Source of the DNA: Cernens ardua
GTDB taxonomy: Bacteria > Pseudomonadota > Gammaproteobacteria > Pseudomonadales > Halomonadaceae
DNA: 64,000 nucleotides
Direction of reading: 5' to 3'
NCBI RefSeq assembly: GCF_051251085.1
Contig: NZ_JBPCZH010000002.1
Span: 62,001 to 126,000 of the forward strand
Of the stretch, positions 47,912 to 56,600 are shown in pieces. The notes under the pieces are model-generated. The model was not told where the DNA came from and made no database searches. It worked only from the letters and a program-made list of their open reading frames with translations. Position 1 is the stretch's first letter. Every line of letters begins with the position of its first letter. Made by a program: the position numbers and the translations under genes.

Positions 47912-48931
47912 TTACTTGACCTTGACGATCCAGCCTTCAGGTCCTTCAACATCTCCATACTGAATGCCTACCAGCTCATCGTAGAGCGATTTGGTGACGG
48001 GGCCCACATCTGTTTCACTGTAGAACACATGGAAGTCATCCTTGTTCTGGATACCACCGATGGGTGTAATTACTGCGGCTGTCCCACAGGCACCTGCTTC
48101 CTTATAGTCCGATAGTTTGTCGATGAAGACGTCGCCTTCCTCAACAGCCATACCACGACGTTTGGCCAGATCCAGCAGCGAATATTTGGTAATACTCGGC
48201 AGAATGGAGGGTGATTTTGGTGTTACAAAACGGTCATCGTGAGTAATGGCGAAGAAGTTGGCTGAACCTACTTCCTCGATCTTGGTATGTGTTTCCGGGT
48301 CCAGATAGATGCAGTCAGCGAAGTTTTTCTTCTGGGCATCTGCACCGGGGAGCAAGCTTGCCGCATAGTTGCCACCCACTTTTGAAGCCCCAGTACCGTG
48401 AGGTGCAGCACGATCATAACTGGAAACAATGAAATTTGTGGGCTTCATGCCACCTTTGAAATAGGCGCCTACCGGTGTCACAAATACGGAGAAAATGAAT
48501 TCCGGGGCAGAATGAACACCGATGTTATCACCCACACCGATCAGAAACGGACGCAGGTAAAGCGAGCCACCCGTTCCGTAAGGCGGAATATAGGCTTCAT
48601 TGGCAAGTACAACCTTTTTGCACGCATCAATGAAATCTTCGGTAGAGATGGCCGGCATTAACAATCTTGCACAACTACGTTGCATGCGCGCTGCATTTTG
48701 ATCCGGACGGAACAGGTTGATACTTCCGTCCTTGCAGCGATAAGCTTTCAGACCTTCGAAACATTGCTGACCATAATGAATGGCGGTAGAGCCTTCACTG
48801 ATATGCAGTTTGTTGTCTTCGGTTAATGTACCGTTATCCCAACTACCCTCTTTCCAGTACGAGATAAAGCGATAATCCGTTTTGATGTAATCAAAACCCA
48901 GTGTATTCCAATCGATGTTGACGCTACTCAT
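47912..48931 (-). CDS. ilvE: Branched-chain amino acid aminotransferase
   Basis: A 339-residue fold-type IV PLP enzyme of the longer BCAT class (eukaryotic/Pseudomonas type). Motifs are HYGQQCFEGLKAYR, YLRPFLIGVG and the PLP lysine Lys184 in GTGASKVGGNYAAS, then IEEVGSANFFAI. It interconverts branched-chain amino acids and their 2-oxo acids. The start at ATG 48931 (MSSVNIDW) is preferred over 48982 by homolog length and a GGGACGG upstream. I use the symbol ilvE for the activity; this sequence class differs from E. coli IlvE. Confidence 0.9.
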   Translation of the reverse strand: MSSVNIDWNTLGFDYIKTDYRFISYWKEGSWDNGTLTEDNKLHISEGSTAIHYGQQCFEGLKAYRCKDGSINLFRPDQNAARMQRSCARLLMPAISTEDFIDACKKVVLANEAYIPPYGTGGSLYLRPFLIGVGDNIGVHSAPEFIFSVFVTPVGAYFKGGMKPTNFIVSSYDRAAPHGTGASKVGGNYAASLLPGADAQKKNFADCIYLDPETHTKIEEVGSANFFAITHDDRFVTPKSPSILPSITKYSLLDLAKRRGMAVEEGDVFIDKLSDYKEAGACGTAAVITPIGGIQNKDDFHVFYSETDVGPVTKSLYDELVGIQYGDVEGPEGWIVKVK

Positions 48932-49190
48932 GGTGAACCGTCCCGATAATAAACAAGTATCCACTGCAGGGGGAGTCCTCATCGAACCCTACAGATCATT
49001 AGAGTACGCATAAACCAGTATCAACTACTTTCGGATCGGGAAGATTGAGCTGGCTGGGAAGCCTACCTTATGGGTGCTTTCCAGTGAATTGCGTATATAG
49101 TTATGTTAACGCGTTGTTGTTTTGTATTCCATGAGTTTTTTTGGCGTTTTATTCTAAAAAAATTTATTTAAATGAAACAATGTGCCAATA

Positions 49191-49228
49191 AAAACCGGCC
49201 TTTAAACAAGATGTTTAAAGGCCGGTTT
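49191..49228 (-). terminator. Intrinsic terminator of the second DUF481 gene
   Basis: AAACCGGCCTTTAAAC and GTTTAAAGGCCGGTTT are perfect 16-bp arms around a five-base loop. On the minus strand it is followed by TTTTTATTGG, so it ends the DUF481 transcript 34 bases after its stop. Confidence 0.92.
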
Positions 49229-49261
49229 CTTCATTACCTATTCAGATACAGCGAGCTGTCA

Positions 49262-50032
49262 TTAGAAGCCGTAAATGATGGATACTGCCGTAGTGGTATC
49301 AGTTTTATGCGTTGCCCCACCATAAGGATGCGTATTGTTTTCGAGACTATAGCTCAGAGCGAGGGTGAAACGACTGTTAATGGCAACATTTAGAGCCGTT
49401 ACTGAGCTGGTCGTTGTATTTCCTGCTGCAATTTCGGTTGCCAGCTTCTCGGAGAATGTTGCGCTCTTCGAGAACCGGTGTGTATAAGTTGCGGCTCCGT
49501 ACAGAATAATACGGTTTTTACTGCCAGCCCCGTGGGTGTATACGTCGTGCCTGAAACCGGGACCTACCTCTACAGCCAATGTATTGTTGGGACCAGTCCA
49601 GATCTGACGTCCGTAACCCCCGTCCACAATATAGCGATCGCGATAGCCTGAGAAACGATTGCTTTCCCAACTCATTTGTCCAAACAGATAATTGAGTTTG
49701 TCCAGGTTGTAACGTGAACGGCCACCCAGACCATAACGTTCACCTGTACGTGAACCACTTGATTTACTGTTGGTCGCATTTGCCCATAGGCTGTAGGACC
49801 ATGGATTGTGGTACCAGGTTGAGGTAAATGCTGCATTCAAGTTGGAACTGCTACTGTTACCGGAGTTACCCGTATAGCCGGCTTCTGCGTTTCCGACAAA
49901 AGGTGATTTTGCGCTCGCAGGGTCATCCAGAACGGTGAAATCGGTGATATCCGCCATGGCAGGCAATGCAGCCCCCATGAGAGACGCGCCCACCAGGAAA
50001 AGGGAAGACTTTTTCAAGAGAGTATGTGCCAC
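49262..50032 (-). CDS. DUF481 outer-membrane protein, copy 2
   Basis: A 256-residue paralog of the DUF481 protein at 24088. Shared features are a short Asp-rich mature start after the signal peptide (ADITDFTVLDDP here, NYTITDFATLVTPSK there), the GGRSRYNLDKLNYLFGQ and SNRFSGYRDRYIVDGGYGRQ strands, and a C-terminal Phe (SIIYGF). The signal peptide is KKSSLFLVGASLMGAALPAMA. I placed the start at GTG 50032 because AGGA lies 9 bases before it; a TTG at 50041 is also possible. It is monocistronic with a strong terminator and an AT-rich upstream region. It is presumably surface-exposed; function unknown. Confidence 0.82.
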   Translation of the reverse strand: MAHTLLKKSSLFLVGASLMGAALPAMADITDFTVLDDPASAKSPFVGNAEAGYTGNSGNSSSSNLNAAFTSTWYHNPWSYSLWANATNSKSSGSRTGERYGLGGRSRYNLDKLNYLFGQMSWESNRFSGYRDRYIVDGGYGRQIWTGPNNTLAVEVGPGFRHDVYTHGAGSKNRIILYGAATYTHRFSKSATFSEKLATEIAAGNTTTSSVTALNVAINSRFTLALSYSLENNTHPYGGATHKTDTTTAVSIIYGF

Positions 50033-50433
50033 GACAAGCAATCCTGTGGAAGTAGGTTTGATCTTATGATGGTGTTATCAAGTTTATGTTGCCATAAGGA
50101 AACACTGTTTTTAATTTACCATACCTTTATCGCATAAGATATTTTTTACATGATTATGGCGTGATTTTTATGCAATTTCATATTTATAAGCGACTTTTCG
50201 CTGATGAGTGGCGAAGATATGACAATTTATCCCGTCTTTGTTGGATCCCCGTGCCAAGTGTAGAATAAAAGGAACACGTGTTTTCATGTATTGATATCAA
50301 GCGGATTTTCACGGTAGGCGTGGATAAACATGATTAGCGGCGGCTTGCAAAGGTGCATGCTCAGGCCATATGAGAAGATCCTGCCAAAGGAAAGCTATCG
50401 TCGGAAAGAGGGGGAGCTATTGTAGGCAACCCA

Positions 50434-50467
50434 GTACAGTAGACAAGCTAGTACAGTAGGCATGCTA
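50434..50467. repeat. 17-bp tandem duplication
   Basis: GTACAGTAGACAAGCTA is followed by GTACAGTAGGCATGCTA (15 of 17 identical). Confidence 0.8.
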
Positions 50468-50566
50468 CGTACCAGCATGAGGTTACAATCTAACCAGTTT
50501 GTTACCCTTAAAGGATTAACTCTGTTCAAATGGGCAGCAAGTGTATGCGATAGCCGGGTATTATAA

Positions 50567-50598
50567 TAAAACACTCCATGCCAAAGCACAGAGTGTTT
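50567..50598 (-). terminator. Terminator of the DUF2076 gene
   Basis: AAACACTC and GAGTGTTT are perfect 8-bp arms with a 14-base loop. On the minus strand they are followed by TATTATAATACC. It lies about 70 bases after the DUF2076 stop. Confidence 0.65.
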
Positions 50599-50670
50599 GT
50601 ATTTGATCGCATGGCCGATTTGGTTTGGAAACCGCCCAGTGCGGACAGCAGGAGTGACTAACCGATAGGA

Positions 50671-51357
50671 TTAGAAATAGTCGTCACCGCCGCCAAAATC
50701 ATCGCCACCGCCGATGTCCTGAGAGTCACCCCAACCACCGGCATCCTGCTGAGAAGCATCGTCATAACCGGCGTCATAGCTACCATCCTGTAGCCCCTGG
50801 TCATAACCCTGATCATAACCGGCGTCGCTATTGTTACTTGCGCCATTCACAATGTCTTCACCGTGATGTCCTTCGAACATATTGGTTAGAACATTACCCA
50901 ATACCATACCTCCCGCGACACCGGTAGCAGTTTGCAGTGCGCCGGACAGGAAGCTTCGCCCACCAGAAGGAGCCGCCTGGGCCTGAGGCTGAGCACTTTG
51001 AGTACCCCAACCGGGTTGTGCCGCTTGTGGTTGAGGTGCCGGCCGACTGGGCTGGGCGGATTGCTGGCGGTTACCGCCAAAGATACCCGACAGGAAACCA
51101 CCGCTGGATTGCTGTGATTGACTCTGCTGGGAGCGAACTTGTTGTTCCAGCGCTTCGACACGTTCAGTCAGACGTTTGAGGGCTGCTTCCTGAATCAGAA
51201 TGGTCTGCGCCATATAGTAAGGAGCGGCAGGCTGCTCATTGACACGTTTCGTGATCAGCTGATAGGCATTGCTATCACGCGCACCGGTTTGTTTTTCGGT
51301 TTGTTCGAGTCGGTCAAACAGACCATTAATGACATTTGCATCGTTATCTGAAGACAT
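50671..51357 (-). CDS. DUF2076 protein with Asp/Gly-rich repeat tail
   Basis: A 228-residue protein of the DUF2076 family. The N-terminus (VINGLFDRLEQTE, then a coiled-coil-prone LTERVEALEQQVRSQQSQ) is followed by a Gln/Ala/Pro-rich linker, a Gly-rich segment (GVAGGMVLGNVLTNMF) that may insert in or lie on a membrane, and an acidic tail of repeats (AGYDQGYDQG, GSYDAGYDDA). The function is unknown. Low-complexity tails of this type are typical for the family in Proteobacteria. ATG 51357 with GTGAGG upstream is convincing. It is monocistronic. Confidence 0.85.
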   Translation of the reverse strand: MSSDNDANVINGLFDRLEQTEKQTGARDSNAYQLITKRVNEQPAAPYYMAQTILIQEAALKRLTERVEALEQQVRSQQSQSQQSSGGFLSGIFGGNRQQSAQPSRPAPQPQAAQPGWGTQSAQPQAQAAPSGGRSFLSGALQTATGVAGGMVLGNVLTNMFEGHHGEDIVNGASNNSDAGYDQGYDQGLQDGSYDAGYDDASQQDAGGWGDSQDIGGGDDFGGGDDYF

Positions 51358-51772
51358 CGTTATGCCTCACTTTTCAGGCCCCTGTGAGAGGGCGTGGTAT
51401 TGATTCTGGTAGGCAAACCTTGAGTTGTATCTTCGTCGGATATCGCTCAAGGCTGCAAGTGTTTCTGCCACTGCCAATGAGAGGACTTTTCTCTCTGCTA
51501 CAAGTGGCATTTCAGCTGTTCATGGATGCACAATCGATGAGGGTACTTCTTCACCTATAAGACTTTCCAACCATGACTCACCCTAAATTCGATAGCTGTT
51601 TTTATTGCATGTTCCAGCGAACATTGCAGTAGCCAAGCGCGAGTATCGGAGCCTGTACACAGCCGGTTTATTTCCTGTTAGAGTCCATATAATGGGACGA
51701 GTTCCCTATTGGTTCAGCTGTATCAGGGTTAACCCTGTTTCTTCCCTTATAGATCGTTTGTACACAAGTTAA
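51358..51772. other. Gap with a 14-bp perfect palindrome
   Basis: About 415 bases without a gene between the DUF2076 and HAD genes (both minus). A perfect palindrome CAGGGTTAACCCTG lies at 51724-51737 close to the HAD 3' end. CCTTGAG (51418-51424) and CTCAAGG (51446-51452) form a weak inverted pair. It probably holds the DUF2076 promoter. Confidence 0.4.
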
Positions 51773-52447
51773 TTAAGTATGGGCACGAATGATCTTTTCA
51801 ACCATACCCGGTAATTCATTCATATGATGAATCTCATGGGCCCCTTCCAGTGTTTTTTCACGTTCACTGAAGCGGTTGATATGGATGACATGCATACCTG
51901 CGGCCAGTCCTGACTTCAATCCCACATCCGCATCATCAATCACAATGCAGTGGTCCGGTGGCGTCTCCAGTTGTTTTGCCGCGTAAAGGAAAAGCCCGGT
52001 ATCCGGCTTCCAACTACCGACTTCATAAGCAGAATAAAGGTGATCACCGAAATAGGGTGCCAATCCACTAAGCCGCATGGATAAGCGGATTTTTCGTAAC
52101 GGCCCATTTGAAGCAACGCAGCGGGGAAAATCACTCAGTTTATCTAGGGCTTCCTTGATACCCTCAATGGATTCCAGTTCTCGTTCCATTCTCAGTTCGA
52201 GTCGGCTACGCATTTCAGCCTCGAGCCGTTGGCGAGTCTCTTCGTTATCCACTTTGCGACCATTTTCCCTTTCAAGCTGCTCCAGAATAAAAGGGAAGGC
52301 CACGCCGCGGTACTCAAGCATGTACTGATTTGCTTCAAAGGGAAGGTCCAACTGGCGAAAGGTGGTTTCCAACTCTTTGGCCAGCAGGGGTTCACTATTC
52401 ACAAGTGTTCCATCTGCGTCGAAAATCAGGCTCCATCGATCCGCCAT
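51773..52447 (-). CDS. HAD-superfamily phosphatase, YieH/beta-phosphoglucomutase-like
   Basis: A 224-residue class I HAD hydrolase. Motif I is LIFDADGTLVNSE with nucleophile Asp10 and acid Asp12, motif II is CVASNGP, motif III Lys is in SWKPDTG, and motif IV is IVIDDADVGLKSG. The helical cap (residues about 20-90) and the sequence SNGPLRKIRLSM recall E. coli YieH, a 6-phosphogluconate phosphatase, but the substrate cannot be fixed from sequence. An 17-bp repeat array lies directly upstream of its start. Confidence 0.88.
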   Translation of the reverse strand: MADRWSLIFDADGTLVNSEPLLAKELETTFRQLDLPFEANQYMLEYRGVAFPFILEQLERENGRKVDNEETRQRLEAEMRSRLELRMERELESIEGIKEALDKLSDFPRCVASNGPLRKIRLSMRLSGLAPYFGDHLYSAYEVGSWKPDTGLFLYAAKQLETPPDHCIVIDDADVGLKSGLAAGMHVIHINRFSEREKTLEGAHEIHHMNELPGMVEKIIRAHT

Positions 52448-52481
52448 GTTTGTCCTCTTGTATTCGCTGATTGTACTTGCC

Positions 52482-52632
52482 GTTCTGAAAGCGTTGTTAT
52501 TTCAAAACCTGGCTGTTTCGAAAATCCGGTCGTCTCGGAAACCCAGTCGTTTGAAAACCTGGTTGCTTTACAAGTGTTATTATTTTGAAAATGTAGTTAT
52601 TTTGAAAATGTAGCTGTTTTGCAAGCGTAGAG
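52482..52632. repeat. Degenerate 17-bp tandem array, about nine units
   Basis: Reading the plus strand, units include TATTTCAAAACCTGGCTG, TTTCGAAAATCCGGTCG, TCTCGGAAACCCAGTCG, TTTGAAAACCTGGTTG, CTTTACAAGTGTTATTA, TTTTGAAAATGTAGTTA, TTTTGAAAATGTAGCTG and TTTTGCAAGCGTAGAGT, with a probable eroded unit TTCTGAAAGCGTTGT before them. The period is 16-18 bases. It lies in the leader/promoter of the HAD gene, between it and the secreted protein gene. 17 is not a multiple of 3, and no protein is encoded. Confidence 0.85.
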
Positions 52633-52744
52633 TTGAAACGTGAGTAGGGGAGCTCTATTGGCTAGCCGTTCATATCGCGCAGCCCACGAATGGCTGGTTC
52701 TGTTGCCAATCGCGGACAGAGTCCTCGTTTACCCCTGAAGCATT

Positions 52745-53194
52745 CTACTGATTATTGATAATGGCCATGTTGCCTTTCAAGGTGACTGAGGCCGTGAATG
52801 GGCCCACATTACATTGGTAGTTTTCACCCTGTATGGTGTGTTGATTGTAATAGCTGCTGATGTTGGTTACTGCATTGGAACCCAGTTCATTGGCACGATT
52901 TTGTAAATCAAGCAGCGAGGCGAGGGCTGTTCTGCGGCAAACACTTTGTACATTTTTCAATACACGGCTGGACCTTTCCGTAAAGTAAAAGCCGCCCTGT
53001 TGGCTGGATGCCGTGGGGTAAAGTTGATCGCCAAAATAGAGAGTGACAGCGGGTGACAGGCGGTTTTGTGCTTCCGGCATTGCCATTACATCACGGAAGG
53101 GCAATGTCAGGGTTTGGTCTGCCACGGCAACCTGTGTGCCCATCATTCCCAGTGCAAGGGTAGCCAGTACGCCAGCCACTTTTGATTTCGACAT
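52745..53194 (-). CDS. Small secreted protein of unknown function
   Basis: A 149-residue protein with a clear signal peptide (KSKVAGVLATLALGMMGTQV, cut after AVA at about residue 25) and a mature domain ending TLKGNMAIINNQ. The stretch QSVCRRTALASLLDLQNRAN and NAVTNISSYYNQHTIQ, with two cysteines (in QSVCRR and YQCNVG), is shared by periplasmic proteins in Pseudomonas-like genomes that are sometimes mislabelled as excinuclease subunits. I infer that family from memory; the function is unknown. ATG 53194 has AAGGAG 7 bases upstream, which decides against the longer TTG at 53200. Confidence 0.75.
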   Translation of the reverse strand: MSKSKVAGVLATLALGMMGTQVAVADQTLTLPFRDVMAMPEAQNRLSPAVTLYFGDQLYPTASSQQGGFYFTERSSRVLKNVQSVCRRTALASLLDLQNRANELGSNAVTNISSYYNQHTIQGENYQCNVGPFTASVTLKGNMAIINNQ

Positions 53195-53228
53195 GTTCAA
53201 ACTCCTTCGTGAGTCGTGCTTACCCTGT

Positions 53229-53262
53229 ATCAGGTCATTCCCAGTGTCAGGTCATGCATACA
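53229..53262. repeat. Imperfect 17-bp direct repeat
   Basis: TCAGGTCATTCCCAGTG is followed by TCAGGTCATGCATACATG, identical in the first nine bases, upstream of the secreted-protein gene. Confidence 0.5.
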
Positions 53263-53436
53263 TGTGATGCAAGATACCCTTACCCACCGAACAGGGCAAT
53301 TCATAGCGATATCATACGCTAAATTCCTGATTGCTTGTCGAATTGACCACTTTTATTCAGTTTTGATTCATGATTGGCAAGATATGTCGAGCAAGTATCA
53401 TCATGCATAATGTGACAGCTTCTTCTTGTTACGGTT

Positions 53437-54648
53437 CTACATCTGTTTTGTCAGAGAAACCGTTTTCTCACTTGTTAAAAGAATGCCTCCTGCCACGACC
53501 CCCCAAAACGCAGAGCCAATACCCAACAAAGTGATTCCGGAAAAAGTAGCCAAAAACGTGATGATGGCTGGCAAATGGTGCCTGTCATTCTTTAAAGCCA
53601 GCGTTAGTGCATTCCCTAGAGTGGAAAGAAGGGCCAGACCTGCCAATGACTGAATCAAGAGCGGTGGAGTAAGATACACGAATGTTGTGGCATACCCCGC
53701 AATGCCACCCAGAAGCAAATAGACGATACCGCCTGTCAGGCTCGCCAGATAGCGTCGTTGCGGGTTGGTTCCGGCTTCGGAGCCTGCACATAGTGAAGCT
53801 GTAATGGCTGACAGGTTAATACCATGCCCCCCTACGGGTGCAAGTATTACGCTTACTAACCCGGTCAGGGAAAATGCGCTCCGAACGGGTATCGCATACC
53901 CATTGGCTTTCATGACGGCAATACCCGGAACATTTTGCGAGGCCATGGTGACGATAAAGAGCGGTATGGCGATGCCCAGTGCATCGACCCAATCGTAAAC
54001 AGGGGGTATCCAGGAGAGGTGTGGAACCAACGGCATATTCTCGAACGCGTTGCTGGGGAGTGCGGCAGAAAGCATAATAACCAGAACTGTGGCCACTAAT
54101 GCCACGAGTACGGCATAGCGCCTTATAAACAGCCATGCCAATAACCAGGAGATAATGATCGGCAATACCCGTGTAGGTATTTGGGCAATTGCATGGATGG
54201 GCGCCATACAGAGTTGGGCAAGAATTCCTGCCAGCATGGCACTGGAAAGGGATAGGGGTATACGCGCGATAGCTGTTCGTAGTGGATTCCACAGGCCTGC
54301 AATTACAATGAGCAGGCCGGTCATGATGAAAGCCAACACTGCTACGCCAAACCCTCCGTGAGGCATGCCATTTCCCATCAATAGTGCTGCTCCGGGAGTA
54401 GACCATGCGATACTGATGGGCTGCTTGTAGCGCAGACTCAGATAAATGGCCAACAGCCCTTGTCCCAGACACAATGCGAATAGCCCTGAAGCCGCCTGTA
54501 CTGGGGACGCACCCACAGCCGTCAACCCCTGTAGTACAATACTGAAGGAGCTGGCATAGCCTACCACGGAAGCAACAATTCCAGCGATCAATGGGTGTAT
54601 CCAGCTCGCGAGACGTGTTGGCTCAGATTGATCAGGTATTGTCATCAT
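53437..54648 (-). CDS. BenE-family benzoate/aromatic acid transporter
   Basis: A 403-residue integral membrane protein with about 12 hydrophobic segments. It has the BenE features ISIAWSTPGAALLMG, FIVTMASQNVPGIAVMKANGY and APVGGHGINLSAITAS (a half-helix motif shared with nucleobase and SulP-like carriers). BenE proteins import benzoate by proton symport in some hosts, but many copies sit away from catabolic genes, as here, so the substrate is uncertain. ATG 54648 is followed by a second ATG at 54645. The ribosome-binding site is weak. It is divergent from a SulP gene. Confidence 0.85.
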   Translation of the reverse strand: MMTIPDQSEPTRLASWIHPLIAGIVASVVGYASSFSIVLQGLTAVGASPVQAASGLFALCLGQGLLAIYLSLRYKQPISIAWSTPGAALLMGNGMPHGGFGVAVLAFIMTGLLIVIAGLWNPLRTAIARIPLSLSSAMLAGILAQLCMAPIHAIAQIPTRVLPIIISWLLAWLFIRRYAVLVALVATVLVIMLSAALPSNAFENMPLVPHLSWIPPVYDWVDALGIAIPLFIVTMASQNVPGIAVMKANGYAIPVRSAFSLTGLVSVILAPVGGHGINLSAITASLCAGSEAGTNPQRRYLASLTGGIVYLLLGGIAGYATTFVYLTPPLLIQSLAGLALLSTLGNALTLALKNDRHHLPAIITFLATFSGITLLGIGSAFWGVVAGGILLTSEKTVSLTKQM

Positions 54649-55074
54649 TGTAATGTCACTCTGGCGGTCCGTTAATGCAGCAGCCTTTATAGGGCAATCG
54701 TATGTTAAAAGCAGTGTACAAAGATGCACACGCTTTGCACAAATTGACTATACTAGTAGCGTTTATGTTTGACCCTGTCCCGCCTGTCATTATTCATGGG
54801 ATTGGTCCCTCTATTAACTATAGCTTTTGTTAATAATTCGAACTTTTATTAATAACCATAGCCTTTCCTTTCGTTCCCAACAGGATCGAGCACAGTATTG
54901 ACTATGGCGCAGTGCCAACCGGTGAGTAGCTGAAAAGATGGCTGCTCATGGGTAGCCGGTACGCTCGGCAGGCATTGCGCCAGGTGATGACTGTGCTCCT
55001 TTTGTTATGCACGAAAAACGTCATGCACAGAATCGTCATGTGTGGAACAAGGGGCACCTAAAAAGGATCTTTAG
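54649..55074. other. Divergent promoter region BenE / SulP
   Basis: About 425 bases without a gene, AT-rich around 54800-54860 with a loose 20-bp repeat (GCTTTTGTTAATAATTCGA, then ACTTTTATTAATAACCATAG). A clearer duplication is at 55019-55048. Confidence 0.45.
55019..55048. repeat. Imperfect 15-bp tandem duplication
   Basis: CGTCATGCACAGAAT is followed by CGTCATGTGTGGAAC; 10 of 15 bases agree. It lies just before the SulP start. Confidence 0.55.
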
Positions 55075-56538
55075 ATGAATTTGTCCGAGTATAGAGCTCA
55101 GTGGACACACAAGCCCACGCGTGAAGTGCTGGCCGGTATGGTGGGAACCTTCGCCCTGATACCGGAAGTCATTGCCTTTTCCTATGTGGCGGGTGTGGCA
55201 CCGGAGGTATCACTCTTTGCCTCATTTGTAATCTCTATCTGTATCGCCTTTGTTGGCGGCCGGGCGGGGATGATTTCGGGAGCCGCAGGTTCTGTTGCGC
55301 TGGTGGTGGCGCCTCTGGTGCATGAACACGGTGTTCAGTACATGTTGCTCGCTACTTTATTGGCAGGTGTGTTTCAGATTGTCTTTGGATGGCTGCGTTT
55401 GCAATTTGCCATGCGCTTTGTGTCTCAGGACGTTCGTACCGGCTTTGTTAATGCGCTGGCTATCCTGATATTTTCGGCACAGATCCCTCAAATGCTGGGG
55501 GTAACATGGCATACGTATATGCTGATAGCGCTTGGGCTTGTCATCATCTATGGGTTTCCCCGTATTACCAACATCATCCCTTCACCGCTGATCTGTATCG
55601 TGATACTGACCGTTATTACCGTCATTCATCCCATGCCTGTTCATGTTGTTTCTGACCTGGGGCAATTACCGACAGGCTTGCCACACTTTACCTGGCCTTC
55701 GTTACCCTGGACGCTTTCAACATTCGAGACGGTATTGCCTTACGCCATTGCAATGGCAGCGGTCGGTATTCTCGAATCGTTGATGACGGCCGGCGTGGTG
55801 CAGGATGTAACGGACACGCCTACCAATGAGCGTCAGGAATGTGTGGGGCAGGGTATTTCCAATATCGCGGTCGGCCTGTTTGGTGGTATCGCGGGTTGCG
55901 GCATGGTAGGGCAGACCGTAGGTAACCTGCGTTACGGCGGACAAGGGCGCCTATCCACTTTCACTGCCGGCGCGTTTTTGCTGATTCTGATGGTAGTGCT
56001 ACATCGCTATGTTGCCATGATTCCGATGGCAGCATTGGTTGCCATTATGATCATGGTATCGATCAGCACATTCAATTGGGGGTCCCTCAAAGCCATTTAC
56101 AAGGCACCCAAGCTATCCAGTCTGATCATGATCGTGACAGTTATTGTTACCATTCTGACCAAGGATCTGGCCGCGGGCGTTTGCACGGGTGTATTGCTGA
56201 GCGGTGTTTTCTTTGCATGGCAAGCCATGAAGCAGGTCAAAATCGAGCGTCTTAAAGAGGGAGATACGGATGTTTATCGTATTCGTGGACAGCTGTTTTT
56301 TGCTTCTTCACAACTGCTTAGGGACACCATCGATTTGCATACCTCTGCCAGTCGGGTTGAAATAGATGTTACCAATACGGATATACATGATCTGACCATG
56401 GTGCAAACACTTGATGACATTGTTGATCGGCTGCATAAGCATGGTAAACAGGTGACTGTAATTGGATTGCATCGTGATCGTCATGAATTTGTCGCTGAAC
56501 ATGCCAAATCCAGTGTACTGGTCAAGCACGTTAAATAA
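55075..56538 (+). CDS. SulP-family anion transporter with STAS domain
   Basis: A 487-residue protein of the SLC26/SulP family. The membrane domain of 10-14 segments begins VLAGMVGTFALIPEVIAFSYVAGV (cited in part), contains the conserved AGAAGSVALVV-type helix (SGAAGSVALVVAPLV) and FGGIAGCGMVGQTVGN, and is followed by a cytoplasmic STAS domain (about residues 400-487: YRIRGQLFFASSQLLRDTID and RVEIDVTNTDIHDLTMVQTLD). It may carry sulfate, bicarbonate or dicarboxylate; the sequence does not decide. AAAGGAT before ATG 55075 supports the start. It is divergent from the BenE gene and followed by a DsbA-like gene 62 bases downstream. Confidence 0.9.
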   Translation: MNLSEYRAQWTHKPTREVLAGMVGTFALIPEVIAFSYVAGVAPEVSLFASFVISICIAFVGGRAGMISGAAGSVALVVAPLVHEHGVQYMLLATLLAGVFQIVFGWLRLQFAMRFVSQDVRTGFVNALAILIFSAQIPQMLGVTWHTYMLIALGLVIIYGFPRITNIIPSPLICIVILTVITVIHPMPVHVVSDLGQLPTGLPHFTWPSLPWTLSTFETVLPYAIAMAAVGILESLMTAGVVQDVTDTPTNERQECVGQGISNIAVGLFGGIAGCGMVGQTVGNLRYGGQGRLSTFTAGAFLLILMVVLHRYVAMIPMAALVAIMIMVSISTFNWGSLKAIYKAPKLSSLIMIVTVIVTILTKDLAAGVCTGVLLSGVFFAWQAMKQVKIERLKEGDTDVYRIRGQLFFASSQLLRDTIDLHTSASRVEIDVTNTDIHDLTMVQTLDDIVDRLHKHGKQVTVIGLHRDRHEFVAEHAKSSVLVKHVK

Positions 56539-56600
56539 TCTGGTGGTTATCTGAATTCCACTGGTATGAAATCAGTTTTCTGTGTGACAGGAGAGGAATA

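Larger units (their letters stand above)
50033..50670. other. Long gap between DUF481 copy 2 and the DUF2076 gene
   Basis: About 640 bases with no supported gene. It is very AT-rich near 50090-50230 (probably the DUF481 promoter). It holds the duplication at 50434-50467 and a minus-strand terminator at 50567-50598. Confidence 0.5.
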
